This document shows, in pieces, positions 45,414-57,000 of a stretch of DNA of 64,000 nucleotides. Source of the DNA: Plumapathes pennacea. Lineage: Eukaryota > Cnidaria > Anthozoa > Antipatharia > Myriopathidae. The DNA lies in assembly GCA_964036295.1 (NCBI GenBank), contig OZ038463.1, forward strand, positions 11,833,274-11,897,273. Direction: 5' to 3'. Position numbers and translations under genes: made by a program. Position 1 is the first letter of the stretch, and each line of letters opens with the position of its first letter. The notes beneath the pieces were generated by a model. That model was not told the origin of the DNA, did not search any database, and saw only the letters and a program-made list of their open reading frames with translations.

Positions 45414-47597
45414 ATGCAAGCTAGGCGGATCGCATTGGTCCTCGCGGGGACACTCGTCTGTTTCTGTAGAGGGGGAGCGAGCTTGAATATAGCAGCAAAT
45501 AATCGATGCGTAAGCATGCATGGCCGGCCATTGAGCCCATTTGCTTCTTGTACTGTCGTTGGCTACAACAAAACGTTTCCATTCCCAAGAGGAGCCACCG
45601 AGGGTTATGTAGGTCAAGGACCACTATCGTTTTCATGGATGTCGAAAAATATGGAAAATTGTTCTGAAAATGCCATTGCAGACGCAATAACGTGTTCTAT
45701 GTTCGTTCCCAAGTGTGCGACTTTGTCACCAGATCCAATTCTGCCCTGCAGGAGAGTTTGTAGCGAGTTTCTCAAGCAGTGCGGGGCTAAACTTTCTCAG
45801 AGAAAGTTCGACTGGTTCATCGGCATGTGTTATAGTTTGCCAAACAAGACAGCCAGCTCGGGAGAGTGCCTGGAACCTACCAATTTTAAAGTCAACTCAA
45901 GCGTTCCAGGTAACATTTGTGGTGAGCTCTGTAGAATCAGCAGCTAGTCAACAATAGCACTATATTCCAAAGCCCGATCACATGTTTCTGTGTGATCAAA
46001 AAGTGTATCATTCAGCGATTTGCATGCCGACAACCACACAAGATATGATATTCATGATATTGGCCCCTGTCGGAAAAGCTCAGTATTGGCGTCGACGGAT
46101 ATACGGCCAGTCCATGAACTTGGAGCTTCAAAGGACACTTGTAGTAATTTTCACGCCAAATATAAAGCGGGGGTGGAGAAATCCCCCACCCCTCCCCCTT
46201 GGGTGTTTTTGTATTGATATATTTTGGATATATGTTATTTTTAGTGGATAACCTGTTGCATAATCTAGAAAATAGGGCAATTTTGGGTGTTCTGACCCAT
46301 TTACGGCTATACGGGGTTTATCGACTAATATGTCTTCCAAAGTGGCGTCTGATTTCCAAAGGCTTTACTTCGTGACTTCCTCAGTACTTTTGCCCAGAAG
46401 CGACAAGATTAAACTTACATATTCTTTTTTCGGCCTACAAATGGGAAATAAGCAGACATTTCTTATTTTGTCTCTTCTTCAGATCCACTTGACAGGAAAT
46501 GTCAACCACTCATTATCCCAGCTTGTCAGGGACAAGGCTACAATCACACACTGTTGCACGTTGAAACTCAGAAGAAATTTTACCGTAAACTCTATGGAAG
46601 CGACTACACGAAAGATAACGCGTCCAAAAACTTTCCACCGTTCATAGAATTGTCGATTCAAAATCACATAAAAGATTCAAAATGTCGCTACTTCCAGAGG
46701 AAACTTCTCTGTGCCGTCTTCTTTCCTCCGTGTTTCCCCCCTGATGACCCAGCGTTGTACACGCTGTGTCATTCCGAGTGCCAAGAGATCTATGATGACT
46801 GTCCTGATGTGCGGAATGATAATCTTATGGAGCTTGGGTGCACAGGATTGGTGGAGACGAACACTTCACACGGCTACTGCAAGCACACCAAGTGGCCTAG
46901 TCCCAATAACTGGAAGTTTCCTGGCCAGGAAAGTAAGTTATATCAAAATTATAATATTATTACCGGCTCTTTGTTTCTCTTTCGGGAAATGGCCGTCATG
47001 ATGTTTAATTTTATTAGTACATTGAAGGATCCCGTTAGCGAACACTCTTGGGGAACAGAAAAAGTGTCCGCCGGTAACTAGAAATGTCCGCTTACAAGAA
47101 TGTGTAAATACAGATTTTGGCGAGATAGAGTTTAAACGGGGTTCGTAGAGGCACCCGTAAGTATAGCTGTCCGCTTAGAATGTCCGCCCAGAGAGCTTCG
47201 CTTGTAGTAGTTGTATCCAATAGAAATATTCACCGCTAATTGCCAATTCAAATGTTACACATCAAACGTATTGAGCCAATATGTGCTTATCTGCTTAGGG
47301 GCACCTACGCCTACCGGAAGCTCGGCTACCAAAGGAGGCTCGGCTACTAAAGGAGGCCCGGCTACCAAAGGAGGCCCGGCTACTAAAGGAGGTTCGGCCA
47401 CTAAAGGAGGTTCGGCTACCAATGGAGGCCCTGCCGCAGGTGTAATTGCAGCAGCTGTCATTGTACCTTTGGTTTTGGTCGGAACCTACATCGTTGCAGC
47501 GTTCTTCTGGAAAAAGAGACAGCTGTGGTCTGCAATTACAAGATACAGTAAGCAAGGCGACGAAATGGTTTCGCTGGCTACACTGGGTGGAGATTAA
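45414..47597 (+). CDS. Single-pass membrane protein with two Frizzled-like cysteine-rich domains, 414 aa
   Basis: Exons 45414-45909, 46483-46932 and 47299-47597 (stop); both introns are phase 1. Order: signal peptide (1 to about 23); first Frizzled-type CRD in exon 1 with VGYNKTFPF, CSMFVPKC and PCRRVCSEFLKQC; second CRD in exon 2 with CQGQGYNHT, LLCAVFFPPC and LCHSECQEIYDDC. The second has ten cysteines. Then six ATKGG[SP]-type hexapeptides (325-360), a transmembrane helix (about 362-386) and a short tail from KKRQLW to LATLGGD. The CRD is the Wnt-binding fold in Frizzled, sFRP and ROR. This protein has no seven-helix domain, so a Wnt-binding co-receptor or decoy role is inference. Each CRD is one exon, suggesting duplication of a phase-1 cassette. 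Confidence 0.88.
47325..47432 (+). repeat. Coding 18-bp minisatellite, six units
   Basis: Six tandem 18-base units encode ATKGGS/P (the last ATNGGP) in the stalk of the dual-CRD protein. Synonymous changes (ACC/ACT, GGC/GGT) distinguish the units. Copy number is likely to vary between individuals. Confidence 0.95.
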
Positions 47598-47690
47598 CCC
47601 TTTCACTCCCAAAAGTGATCAACTTCAATTTTCTCCTTCATTTTCTCACCAGAAATGTATCATAAAGTATGGAGAACTTGGGTTTTGATA
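47594..47690. repeat. TTAACCCTTTCACTCCCAA dispersed repeat, copy over the dual-CRD stop codon
   Basis: Starts with TTAACCCTTTCACTCCCAA, as at 53231, and the inverse occurs at the right end of the 55.5-kb copy. The stop TAA of the dual-CRD gene lies in this terminus, so the repeat supplies the stop and the start of the 3' UTR. Confidence 0.7.
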
Positions 47691-47871
47691 GCTGGTTTAG
47701 ATGAAAACTGATAGCTTCTGCATTTAATCTCCGGACGTACAAGGGTGCCACCCCTCCTCCCTCGGGTTTTCGAAAATATCTTTAGCTAAATTTTGTCGAT
47801 AAAACCTTTTTTAGTTGCTGTGCGGCACCTCTTTAGGCAACCTTTAGCACATACAGTATTTAATAAACAAC

Positions 47872-47877
47872 GGTCAT
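47872..47877 (+). promoter_or_regulatory. Candidate polyadenylation signal of the dual-CRD gene
   Basis: AATAAA about 275 bases after the stop. Confidence 0.35.
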
Positions 47878-50073
47878 AAGCGACCTGATATATTTTTGAA
47901 AAACTGGAAGCCTTTTTTTTTAGTACTTAAAAAAAAATCATGCCAGCGCGGTAAGAAGTGTTATCCCCATTTTTAGGTCATATGTATGTGTTTGTGTGTG
48001 TGTGTGTGTGTTTTGTTTTTTGTTTGTTTCCCTTTTTGGGGGAAAAATGGCACTTGAAAGTATATTACGACGCCATCTTGGATTACGTCATCGACCCCCA
48101 GCAGAGCCCCTATCAATGCGCCATACCAGGCTAAGAAAGGTTAAAGTTCGTTTAAAAATCTATCAATACTAGAAATACGATAATCGCATATACCCCCTCA
48201 CTCTGCCATTGATGGGACTTTTGGTAACTCCCAACAAGAGTAGCCTTTGTTTTACCGAAATGTTGACTCAATCTTTTCTTCGAACTCAAGTGCTACACGC
48301 AAAGGAAGGAGAAAAAGAATGGTGTGTGTTATACTTTTGCGTTGAAAAAAAGAATCGATTGCGTGACGAAGTACGTATTTCCCACGGTCGGCACGTCAAA
48401 TTAATTCATACAGTCTGCCAAGCACGCTCTCGAAATTTAATACTCAAAGTTTGAAGTTGGTCGGCCGTCGTAGTACGGGAAAAAAGAAACACTGATTTTC
48501 CAATTTTGAATTCATAGGCAGTACAATTAAATAGGCTTCCTGTGCGATTTGTTTTTACTACTGCATGCACCAGACTCAGGCATGCATATTTAATAGGCTC
48601 GAATTGTTTGGTATGTGAACCCACTCAAAACAGCAAGATTTCTCCCAGAATCAAAGCAAAACTTGAACAGTTTACTTCAAATTATACACGGGCTTCAGAC
48701 CCAGTAATAGTTCTAAGGGCTTGTGAACGATTCTCGCTGCAATCACCGCGCAATCACTGACTGACAGACAACGTTAAATTTCGAGATGGCGACAGGCTTG
48801 GAGTCCCCAAGTAGCGGTATAACACAAGTAGGCGGTATAATATTACTGCATTAGTGTCGTGAGTATTTCCCTCACTTCGTTCGGGGACAACGAAAAACTC
48901 TGGGCATGGCTTGCATTTAATTTGTTTTTCCACTCCTGAATAGAAAACTCGCAGAGATCGGCGATTCAAGTGACAATGGTCAACAAGGTCGCTGATTTTG
49001 TCTGTGCAAACCGGTAATTAATTTGCAAGAGACCGCTTGATATTCACCTCCCACAGTTCAATAGAAAACTGATCAGTAGGTGGGTGAGCCGGTAGTCGGG
49101 TAACGCAGAAATGATAATGCAATTTATTGAGATACTAGAACTGCAGTAAATTAGGCCATCTCTTCTCTCTCACTTTGTGGATGTGTATCCCGCAAGAACT
49201 TAGACAAGAGCCGGACAGGTCTTGTTCGTTTGTAACGAGAATCTGTTATATACTTCATCTTACATTATCTCCCTAACAAAGCCTGGTGAAATCGAGGAAT
49301 CTCTTTATTGGAACCGCCTAAAATAAGCTGACGCTTCTCTAAATGCACTACTCCCTCGCAATTCTTAATTCTATTCAGATGAGACCTTCAACTTGGGATG
49401 TGTTAATGGACTGTGCTAATGGCGTCTAATACTCTCGTGTTCGGCACGTGCTATTCAGTCAGTTTCCGTAAAGCTTCTTATTATAAATACTTCCTAAACT
49501 GACTAATCAAAACACTACTAAAATTAATTATATACATACACAGGTGGAAAAAAAATTCAACAGCAACAACTTGGTTTATCTATTTAGTTTGTGTCACTGT
49601 TTATAACTTTGCTCGGAAAACGAACGTTCTAAGTCCGGTCCACTTCACGAACCTTGATTATTTGAAGAAACATTGCTTAAACATAGTATTTTTTAATATT
49701 TTATCGACTCAGGAACTATTAAAATGAGAAATAGGAAGTGTGAAAGAGATGGGAAAATGGGTCTTCTGTTCTAACACTCGGATAATGTACGAGTGCTGCC
49801 CGTTTAGAATTAAAAAGATAAATTGATATGGAGGCGGAAATTGAAGTTCCGTCATAATGCCCACAGAGTGGCCCGATGCCCTTGGAAAGTTGCACCAATC
49901 GTTGTTATATATAAATTTTTATGTATTATTTTTATGGTAATGACAAAGATGAAAAGCTTTAAAAACAAGTTTAGTCTACCAATTGAGAGATAATTTACTG
50001 GCTTTCAGTGCCAATAGCCACAGGGAGTTATTACTAGACTGAAACGGGGAGCGTTTTCTACGCTAGACGAACT
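47878..50073. other. Gene-free interval
   Basis: A TG run lies at 47992-48011. The inverted copy of the 30.7-32.1 kb repeat lies at about 48190-48850. From 48900 to 50073 I see ordinary AT-rich sequence without supportable exons. The promoter of family member 5 must lie at its right end (TATATAAA near 49906 is a possible but distant TATA). Confidence 0.5.
48190..48850. repeat. Dispersed repeat, copy B (inverted relative to 30.7-32.1 kb)
   Basis: GTTGACTCAATCTTTTCTT, CGTATTTCCCACG, ATTAATTCATACAGTCTGCC and AACGTTAAATTTCGAGATGG each match the inverse of segments between 32.0 and 30.7 kb in the corresponding order. Confidence 0.7.
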
Positions 50074-51495
50074 ATGAACAACAAGATCTTTGTGTTTTGC
50101 TTGGGGGCTCTGCTTCTACTATTGAACTTTTCACAAAGTGAAGCTTTCACGGCGGGATTTGGAGCAAACGGTCGGAAACGAGCATTAGGCGATAGTAGCC
50201 GACAGCAGGTAAGTTGTATTCCATATAGTGAATACATGCACAAATTTAGCCATGAGTTAGTGTATGAAATTAAAAAAAAAAAAGAATGGCATCAAAACTA
50301 TGGTTCTATTCAATCAAAAAAATAAAGATTTTCTATAGAAAGAGAGGCTGTGCATTGAACCGCCTATTTCGGCAGAGTTCTCGCACTTTCACCGCCAGCG
50401 GAGTTTGCAATGGGTACTCGGTCTTAGTATGTCAAACTCGTCCAACCTGTTGAATTATGACTACGTGAACTATACTCAAATGAAATCCACTTGATAGTGT
50501 TCGCAAATGTTTGCGTTGCTTTTGAGCGTAAGCTCACGATTGTTTGCTTTTTTGAAGTTTTGAGTTTAATTTAGAAAGATAATTATAATAAAATTAAAAG
50601 AAATGTTAACGTATGAGGATTCGCTGAAGGGGGTTACGCCTTTGCACTGGTTGTAATTAGGAGACACAGTTTGAGAAAAATCAAAGCCAGGTTCAAAATG
50701 ACGTATTCAAAACAATGGGAAAAGTTCACTCAGCAGCTGTTCTTTGATTAATTTTCAAAGGTTTTATTTTATCAAGTTGGTTTGTGTTTACAGTGTGTAT
50801 GTGATATCTTTCATTTTTTAATTGTTTCTTAAAACGTGAACAGCTAGTAACGTGGCTGGAAAGGCCGACAATAATTGTCTTATAATAATGAACGCGCCTG
50901 TTTTATGATGTTTCATTTCTCAGCATGGTGCAGAATAATTTTGATTGGACGTTTAGCTCGCGTAAGATAATCACAGTTTCAGGCAAACCTTTCTGTACGT
51001 CTTCATCATATCTAAATTGATCAATATAATTATAAACTAAGTTAAAGATGGAACTTTGAAAGATACACATATTTTACTATAATTCACACACTCAGCACAG
51101 CGCTTTTCAAACCTTTCCAACTTTGGGCTTCAGTATATCAATTATAGTCGCGGACATTCTCTACTATTTTGTTTTGTGTAAGCCTCTATCAGCAGAAAAG
51201 CTTCTCACGGTGAGGGATAATTCAGTTTTGCGGGTTGTCTTTGGCTTTATAAAAACATTAGTTTGCGGATTGTAATCTAACTGTTAGTAATTCATGAATG
51301 TCTATCAGTTTACCTCGAGTCATTTTTTACAGTCAGTCGTTGATCTTTTTTCTTGTACATCTTAACTAAATTTAAAATTTTTGTGTTTCTCAGGTTTCAC
51401 GAAGTTTGGAGTCTCTCTGCCAAGCCGCGATATTACATTGCTCAGGGAGGGCAGTGAGAAGTCTTAACGACAAAGATACTACCAACATACAATAA
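50074..51495 (+). CDS. Small secreted CX6C peptide precursor, 78 aa (family member 5)
   Basis: Exons 50074-50208 and 51394-51495 (stop), phase-0 intron with a GTAAGT donor. Exon 1 (45 residues): signal peptide with core LGALLLLLNFSQSEA, then FTAGFGANGRKRALGDSSRQ. Exon 2: VSRSLESLCQAAILHC with CX6C at 54 and 61, then a short charged tail ending TTNIQ. Combines the FTAG start of members 1 and 2 with the SLExLCQAA block of members 3 and 4, linking the subfamilies. It lies outside the tandem blocks, beyond the dual-CRD gene. RKR at 34-36 is a possible processing site. Function unknown. Confidence 0.8.
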
Positions 51496-51631
51496 ACCAC
51501 GGAAAAATGCAGCTGTGTACACAAGATTTATGCGGATCCACATGTGCTTCTTGTTCTGTTATTCTGCAATAACACCCTTTTCCTGAATAACTGGTGTCTG
51601 GCAAACCGAAATATTGAATGCTAAATTTGTT

Positions 51632-51637
51632 AATAAA
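51632..51637 (+). promoter_or_regulatory. Candidate polyadenylation signal of family member 5
   Basis: AATAAA about 137 bases after the stop at 51495. Confidence 0.4.
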
Positions 51638-53990
51638 TTTCAATGGTCTATTGTTGTGCTTCTTTAACTGTGTTCGGTTCGGTGCGCGCGTGTGCGACTG
51701 GCCAAAGAGTATGCGCGAGTGAATAAGGAACGCGATTTGTTCGTGCATACAATAATATTTGACCAGAAAAGGAAGGATTGCATGTTCACAGTCTATATTC
51801 CCATCAAAAGATCAGACGAAAGTGACTGGCGAGAAAAAAGTTTTTTTGAACACTGAGGGCATGTTTCATAAATAAGTACAATTTTCGAGCCTCTGTCGAC
51901 GTGTCCAACAAAGGACTTGCTGACTGGAGATGCCTGAGTCTTCTGTTTAGATATAGCAGTTGCAAAGTTTAATATAGTAATCTTTCTTCCTGTAAGATTA
52001 GGCTAACGCTTGACAAAGAAAAAAGGAATTAAAGAAATAAATTAATCAGATGAAAGACTCATAATGACGGACTTCGGATGCCAACTATTTAAGCTTAATA
52101 ACATGAAGAGTTCGTTAAAGAGTTCAGTGAGACGTTCACACAAACTGCGCCTTTTCCGCATCACATGATATGGTGTAATTACTATAGAGTTGCATTGATC
52201 ACGAGCGTTGTGGAAGTCCAAGGACAAAGTGAAATGTAAAATACATATGATTCACCTGGTAGTTCTTTGTGTGGTTGTTTTGTCCGTGTGCCCAGTATTA
52301 TTGTGTTTCCGACAAACATTACCGTTTGTCCTTTATTAATGGCTGAGAGGTCGAACGGACCTCACCACCCTTCAACCAGTTTCGCCACGACGAAAGAGTT
52401 GCATGCCGCATGGAAAATCGCCTCTTGGAGGATTCTGGTCCATGAAACTGCAAAAAGTAAAATGTAAAAGAAAATTTGGGTATCCCAGTTCGATTTCTCA
52501 CATCAAAATTGCTTCGGAAATTAAACGGCGAATAATCTAAATACTGGATTTGAACTGGATCGGTAACACATTTCGGCAAAATTAACGGAAAAGTAAAATA
52601 AATAATCCTGACTAAGGATAAGTTCTTTATAATTAAACATGCAAGCCATGCTGTGTTTTTGGTTAGACGTTAGTCTTACATGAAGTCGGCCTGCTAAACT
52701 GTCTACAAGTCAACTAGTGACTCACTATCTTGACCTAATGATGGTAAAGGTGAAAATATGGGCGGAGCCTCCCAGTGTCTTTTTTCAGTGCCCGGCAGTT
52801 TTTGTGTGAGCCTCATTCAATTGTTTCACTTAGTCTAATTGATTTGCTGACTCAGGAGTCCAGTTGACTCCCGAACGTACAGTATATCACGTTGATGTCA
52901 CCCACTCGGATAGCAGAATAGGAAGCCATATAATTATATCTGAATAATAACTAGAAATACGATAATTGCAAATATCCCCTCGGGTTTTCGGGATGCGGGA
53001 TTCTTGTCTATTTTCCGCCAGGAGACTGGTGGTTGTAGCGCGAGGTCATCATTCGGCCGCCAAAAAATATCGCAGCGTGACCGCTGAAAGTCTGGCACAA
53101 ATCCCTATGCGAGTCGATTTGTTTTACCTGCTCCAAGCTCGTTCCTAATTTACGTATAAGTGTTCGCGTATCATTTTAAACGTGGGGGCGCGCTATAAAA
53201 GGGGGACCGCCATAAGAGTTTCTTTTTAAGTTAACCCTTTCACTCCCAAGTTCAAAATGCCCTCAACCTTTTAAAAGGATAATGTATGAGTGATGCAGCG
53301 AGAATTTGGTAGTTTAATCAGCTATCAGCGACCGAAGGACACAGTTCAGAACTGAACTAAATTGCTGCAAATAAACAAGTTGTTGTTGTTGTTGTTGTTG
53401 TTGTTCTTGTGACACTGTGATGGCCTGTGAACAGGGATTTCTTGGTGTACTCTATTGAGGGCAGCAATTCATTGTTTGTCAGTAACTCCAAATGAAATAA
53501 AATCCGCATTTCATGGTTCTCACCGTAAATCCACAGCGCTTCCAGAATTGACGGTATGCACTCCTAAAAGAACTAAAATTGTTTTGTATGTGAACCCTCA
53601 CGATCGGGGCACAATCACTACATTCCTTTGACTCTCACTTTCAAGAGCGCTGTTGCTTTTGAGTTGGCTGCTAAGCCCGCTTTTGCTTCTGAAACTCACG
53701 ATCCGCCATCCGCTTTCTTGCGCTGTCGTCTTTACGGAGTTGTTCTTTTGACCCGACGTGTGCATCCCTTATAAGGAACGAACTCCCTTATAGTTAGGCA
53801 AGAATATAATAGTTTTCAGTTTGTCTTAAAGTGAAGTGTTGTCTGCCCCACGACTGACTGACTGATTGGCGATGACATTGCATCACGTTTAGAAACCCTC
53901 GCAAAGCTGAACACTAGTGCTCTGGCTCTTTTTGAAACTCGCAGTGGACTGGTTCTGAGTCACGTGATCGGAAGCCATGTTCGTTTGGAA
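51638..53990. other. Gene-free interval upstream of PPP4R1
   Basis: Holds the TTAACCCTTTCACTCCCAA repeat at 53231-53345 followed by a GTT microsatellite (53382-53405). No supported exon elsewhere. The right end must include the PPP4R1 promoter. Confidence 0.5.
53231..53405. repeat. TTAACCCTTTCACTCCCAA repeat with GTT tail
   Basis: Shares its start with 47594 and its body (GTATGAGTGAT, TGGTAGTTTAATCAGCTATC) with the 55.5-kb copy. A (GTT)n tract closes it. Confidence 0.7.
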
Positions 53991-53992
53991 CT

Positions 53993-54004
53993 CCAAGATG
54001 GCGG
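53993..54004 (+). promoter_or_regulatory. TISU/YY1-like initiator over the PPP4R1 start codon
   Basis: CAAGATGGCGGG spans the start codon. It matches the TISU consensus SAASATGGCGGC except for the last base, and also the YY1 core AAGATGGCGG. TISU genes tend to have very short 5' UTRs and constitutive housekeeping expression, which would fit PPP4R1. The regulatory reading is inference. Confidence 0.55.
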
Positions 54005-57000
54005 GTATGTACTTTATTTGATAAATTGGGAAATCCTTTTTTTTTCTTCTTCTCTGATCCTCATCTCTCTTTTAGATATAAGATTTTTAGTCGAAGATAT
54101 TTATAACCAGGATGACGACCAGGACGACGGTGAGTTGCCGTTATTTCCTTGTGATTGTGTCCCAGTTTCACTTTACTTCGTCGTCGGCGTACGACGGTGA
54201 CGAAATCGGCGTCATTCATCTCTCCACAGAAGGGTACGAAGTGGACCAGGAAGACAGCTCAATACTCGACCAAGTAACACCGGAGGAACTTCTCAATCCT
54301 ATCGTGAAAATGGAGCGATACATGCAGAGCGACATTATTGTCAATAGGTAACGTTGTTTTGAACTTGTAGAATCGACGAGCAAAGAGAACCTCGGTAACG
54401 CACGTGAAAGTCTTTCTTTGCCCTTTTGCTGACCTCATACGCTAAATTTGCTCTATGCCGGCTTTTTCTTTGCCAGGCAAATGGCTGCAAGCTTTTCGCA
54501 AGACGCTCTCAGAGCGAGCAAAACACGGGAAGAAGTCTACCACGTTTTGCGGCTCATGGTTCGGCTTTCGGACGACGTAGGTAAGAAGAAATACAGTATC
54601 CCCGCTAGTTTGTTTACTGCATTTAAAACTACTACTGTGTTTGATGTAGAAAATTCTTTGTGAACATTTCGAACAGGCGAACGCCCGGTAGCATTTTTTT
54701 CCAAGAACGCACAGGAAATGTTTATGACTCATCTATCGGAATTTCTACAAAACCACAATCCGACTTTCAGCGGCAATTGGACGGAGACGGTCAGTCTGTT
54801 AATTTCCTGTCATACCGAGATTGTTTTGAACTATAAGAAGAGAATATTAAAGACAACTTTAATAGTGTGTAGAATAGAAACTCCTTATCTGGCTGGTGAT
54901 ATTGTTTTAATACAAATATTCAAATGCACATCAAGCCGGCGGTGAAAACATTTCGATATCATTATATTTCGATTCCATTGTGCTGTGTTTTTCGCCTGGG
55001 CGAACCTAATAGTTCACACACTTCAGGCAATCAAATTAATTTTTCGGTCGAGTTAATTATGTTTCTATCAACATGCATTCTTGGTTTAACAGTTGTGGGT
55101 TACTATATACTAAAAAGAAAATCACATCCACCGCACTGTCAATATCATGGGTTGTAGAAAAGTAGATTGTGCTAAAAACAAAAAAAGTCAGACTACAATA
55201 GAATGATTTACAGTATTTGAATGAAGTACCACCCCTAATAGCCGGTTTCTGCATTGGCAGAGCATTTTTTGCATTTTTTTTTTTTTTCTTCTACTTTGCC
55301 AATTTACTTTAGACACTTCATTTTCATGTCAGCCCTTTTTCTACTTTTACAGTTTCTAATTCTTTGTTTCTTTGTTAATTGTTTTGGGATCTCATTGAAA
55401 TAATACACATTTTGGACCATGTCACAAAAGGGAATTTTCCTTGCAGCAATGCTGTTGCAAGACAAGTTGCAGATAAAATTGCACATGTGATGCACTCCTA
55501 CATTTCCTTTTAAAAGGAAATTGTATGAGTGATATAGTGAGATTTGGTAGTTTAATCAGCTATCATCTGAGCAAGGAATCAAAAGCCAAGTTCTCCTTAC
55601 TGTATGCTATATTTTTGTGCTGCTGAAACTGAAGGAGGAAATTGAACTTGATCGCTTGGAAGTGAAAAGGTTAACAATGTTGTTGTCAGCATTGGCATGG
55701 TCGGACATTTGAAACATGAGCCTCTGGCTCGGGAGAATGGGCAACCACTCCCTAATGCTTCGACTTTAAATAAACGATATTTATTGCAAGCTGGCTGGCA
55801 TTTGCATTTGTACAGTACACTCATTTTTGTTTGCTGAGGTTCTGTTATTATTTTTCAGAACCTGGTGTCCGAGTTGAGTTGATGGAACAGGTTCCCCATG
55901 TGGCTGTGTACTGCTATGAACATCATTCCATGATAGAAGCTATTTCTCAGTACATTCTCTACATTGTGTTACGGTTCTTGACTGATCCAAATAATCAGGT
56001 AATATTTTCCATGGTTTTCCTCGAATCAGTAAAGATTCTGTGTAGTGTTGTGTTATAGTTTGATCACATGAAATGCCACTGATTTACACACCATGTATGG
56101 TACAGGTTGCAATGAAAGCCATGCCCACTAGAACCACTGGATCTTTGCATGTGAAAAGCATGTGTAAATCTGTGATATTTTCTTTCCGTGAAGCAACCTG
56201 TGAAATTACATAGAGTGCTCATTTGGTAAAGTTACTGTACCTCTGGTAGAGTCTACCATGTGAATAGAAGGAGCCTTTTTTTTAGATGACAGGTGTGGAA
56301 AAAGATTTGAAATACTACGTAAAACCCTTTGAAAACCATATGTAGCACCATATGAAATTGGGTGAAATTTTACAGGTTTTTCACAGGCTAGGGCCTAAAA
56401 ATGCAACCTGTGGGTACCAGAATTTCCTATTGAGCAGTAGATTTACCTGACAACTTGTTTTATAAAGTTGGACTGTCTAGGCTAGTGAGTAATTGCTAGA
56501 ACTTGCCTTTGGGCTACTTTAGCTGTCAAATTTATTTTCATTATGCCATGACAGTATCATCTAATGCATAACAGGACTTGACTATAACTCACAAGCATAA
56601 GTGCTTGTTTCTTCTTGACCCCCCTCCATATTATATTTCTTCAATAATTACAGTGGGTTAATAAGACTGTAGCTAGTTAATAAGGTCTTGAAATAGTTCA
56701 GTATATCAGAGTGCTCTGGATCAAAAGACCCAGCAAAAACCATGTACATGATGTGTGATTTTTGTCTTGCAGGTTCGAAAAACCAGTCAGGCAGCACTTT
56801 TAGTCTTACTGGAGCAGGAGGTTGTTGAAAGAGGTACAGATAGAGTCATCATCACTATTTATTACTTTTCTGCTTATTCTTGACACACATGTACTGTGTA
56901 ACTCTTATTGATCAGGGATGTATGTGCATAGTAGTTTAGAATTGAACTCGTGCATGCTCAATGCTCTTTACTGGTCAATTACCGGCCAAATTTCAACTGT

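Noticed and set aside
45421-45687. Minus-strand frames opposite the dual-CRD exon
   Set aside because: Shadows of the strongly supported plus-strand CRD exon.
54112-54351. PPP4R1 exon starting at 54112 or at CCCAG 54162
   Set aside because: Those starts give a wrong phase from exon 2 or a stop; the CCACAG acceptor at 54229 gives the phase-correct continuation EGYEVDQED.
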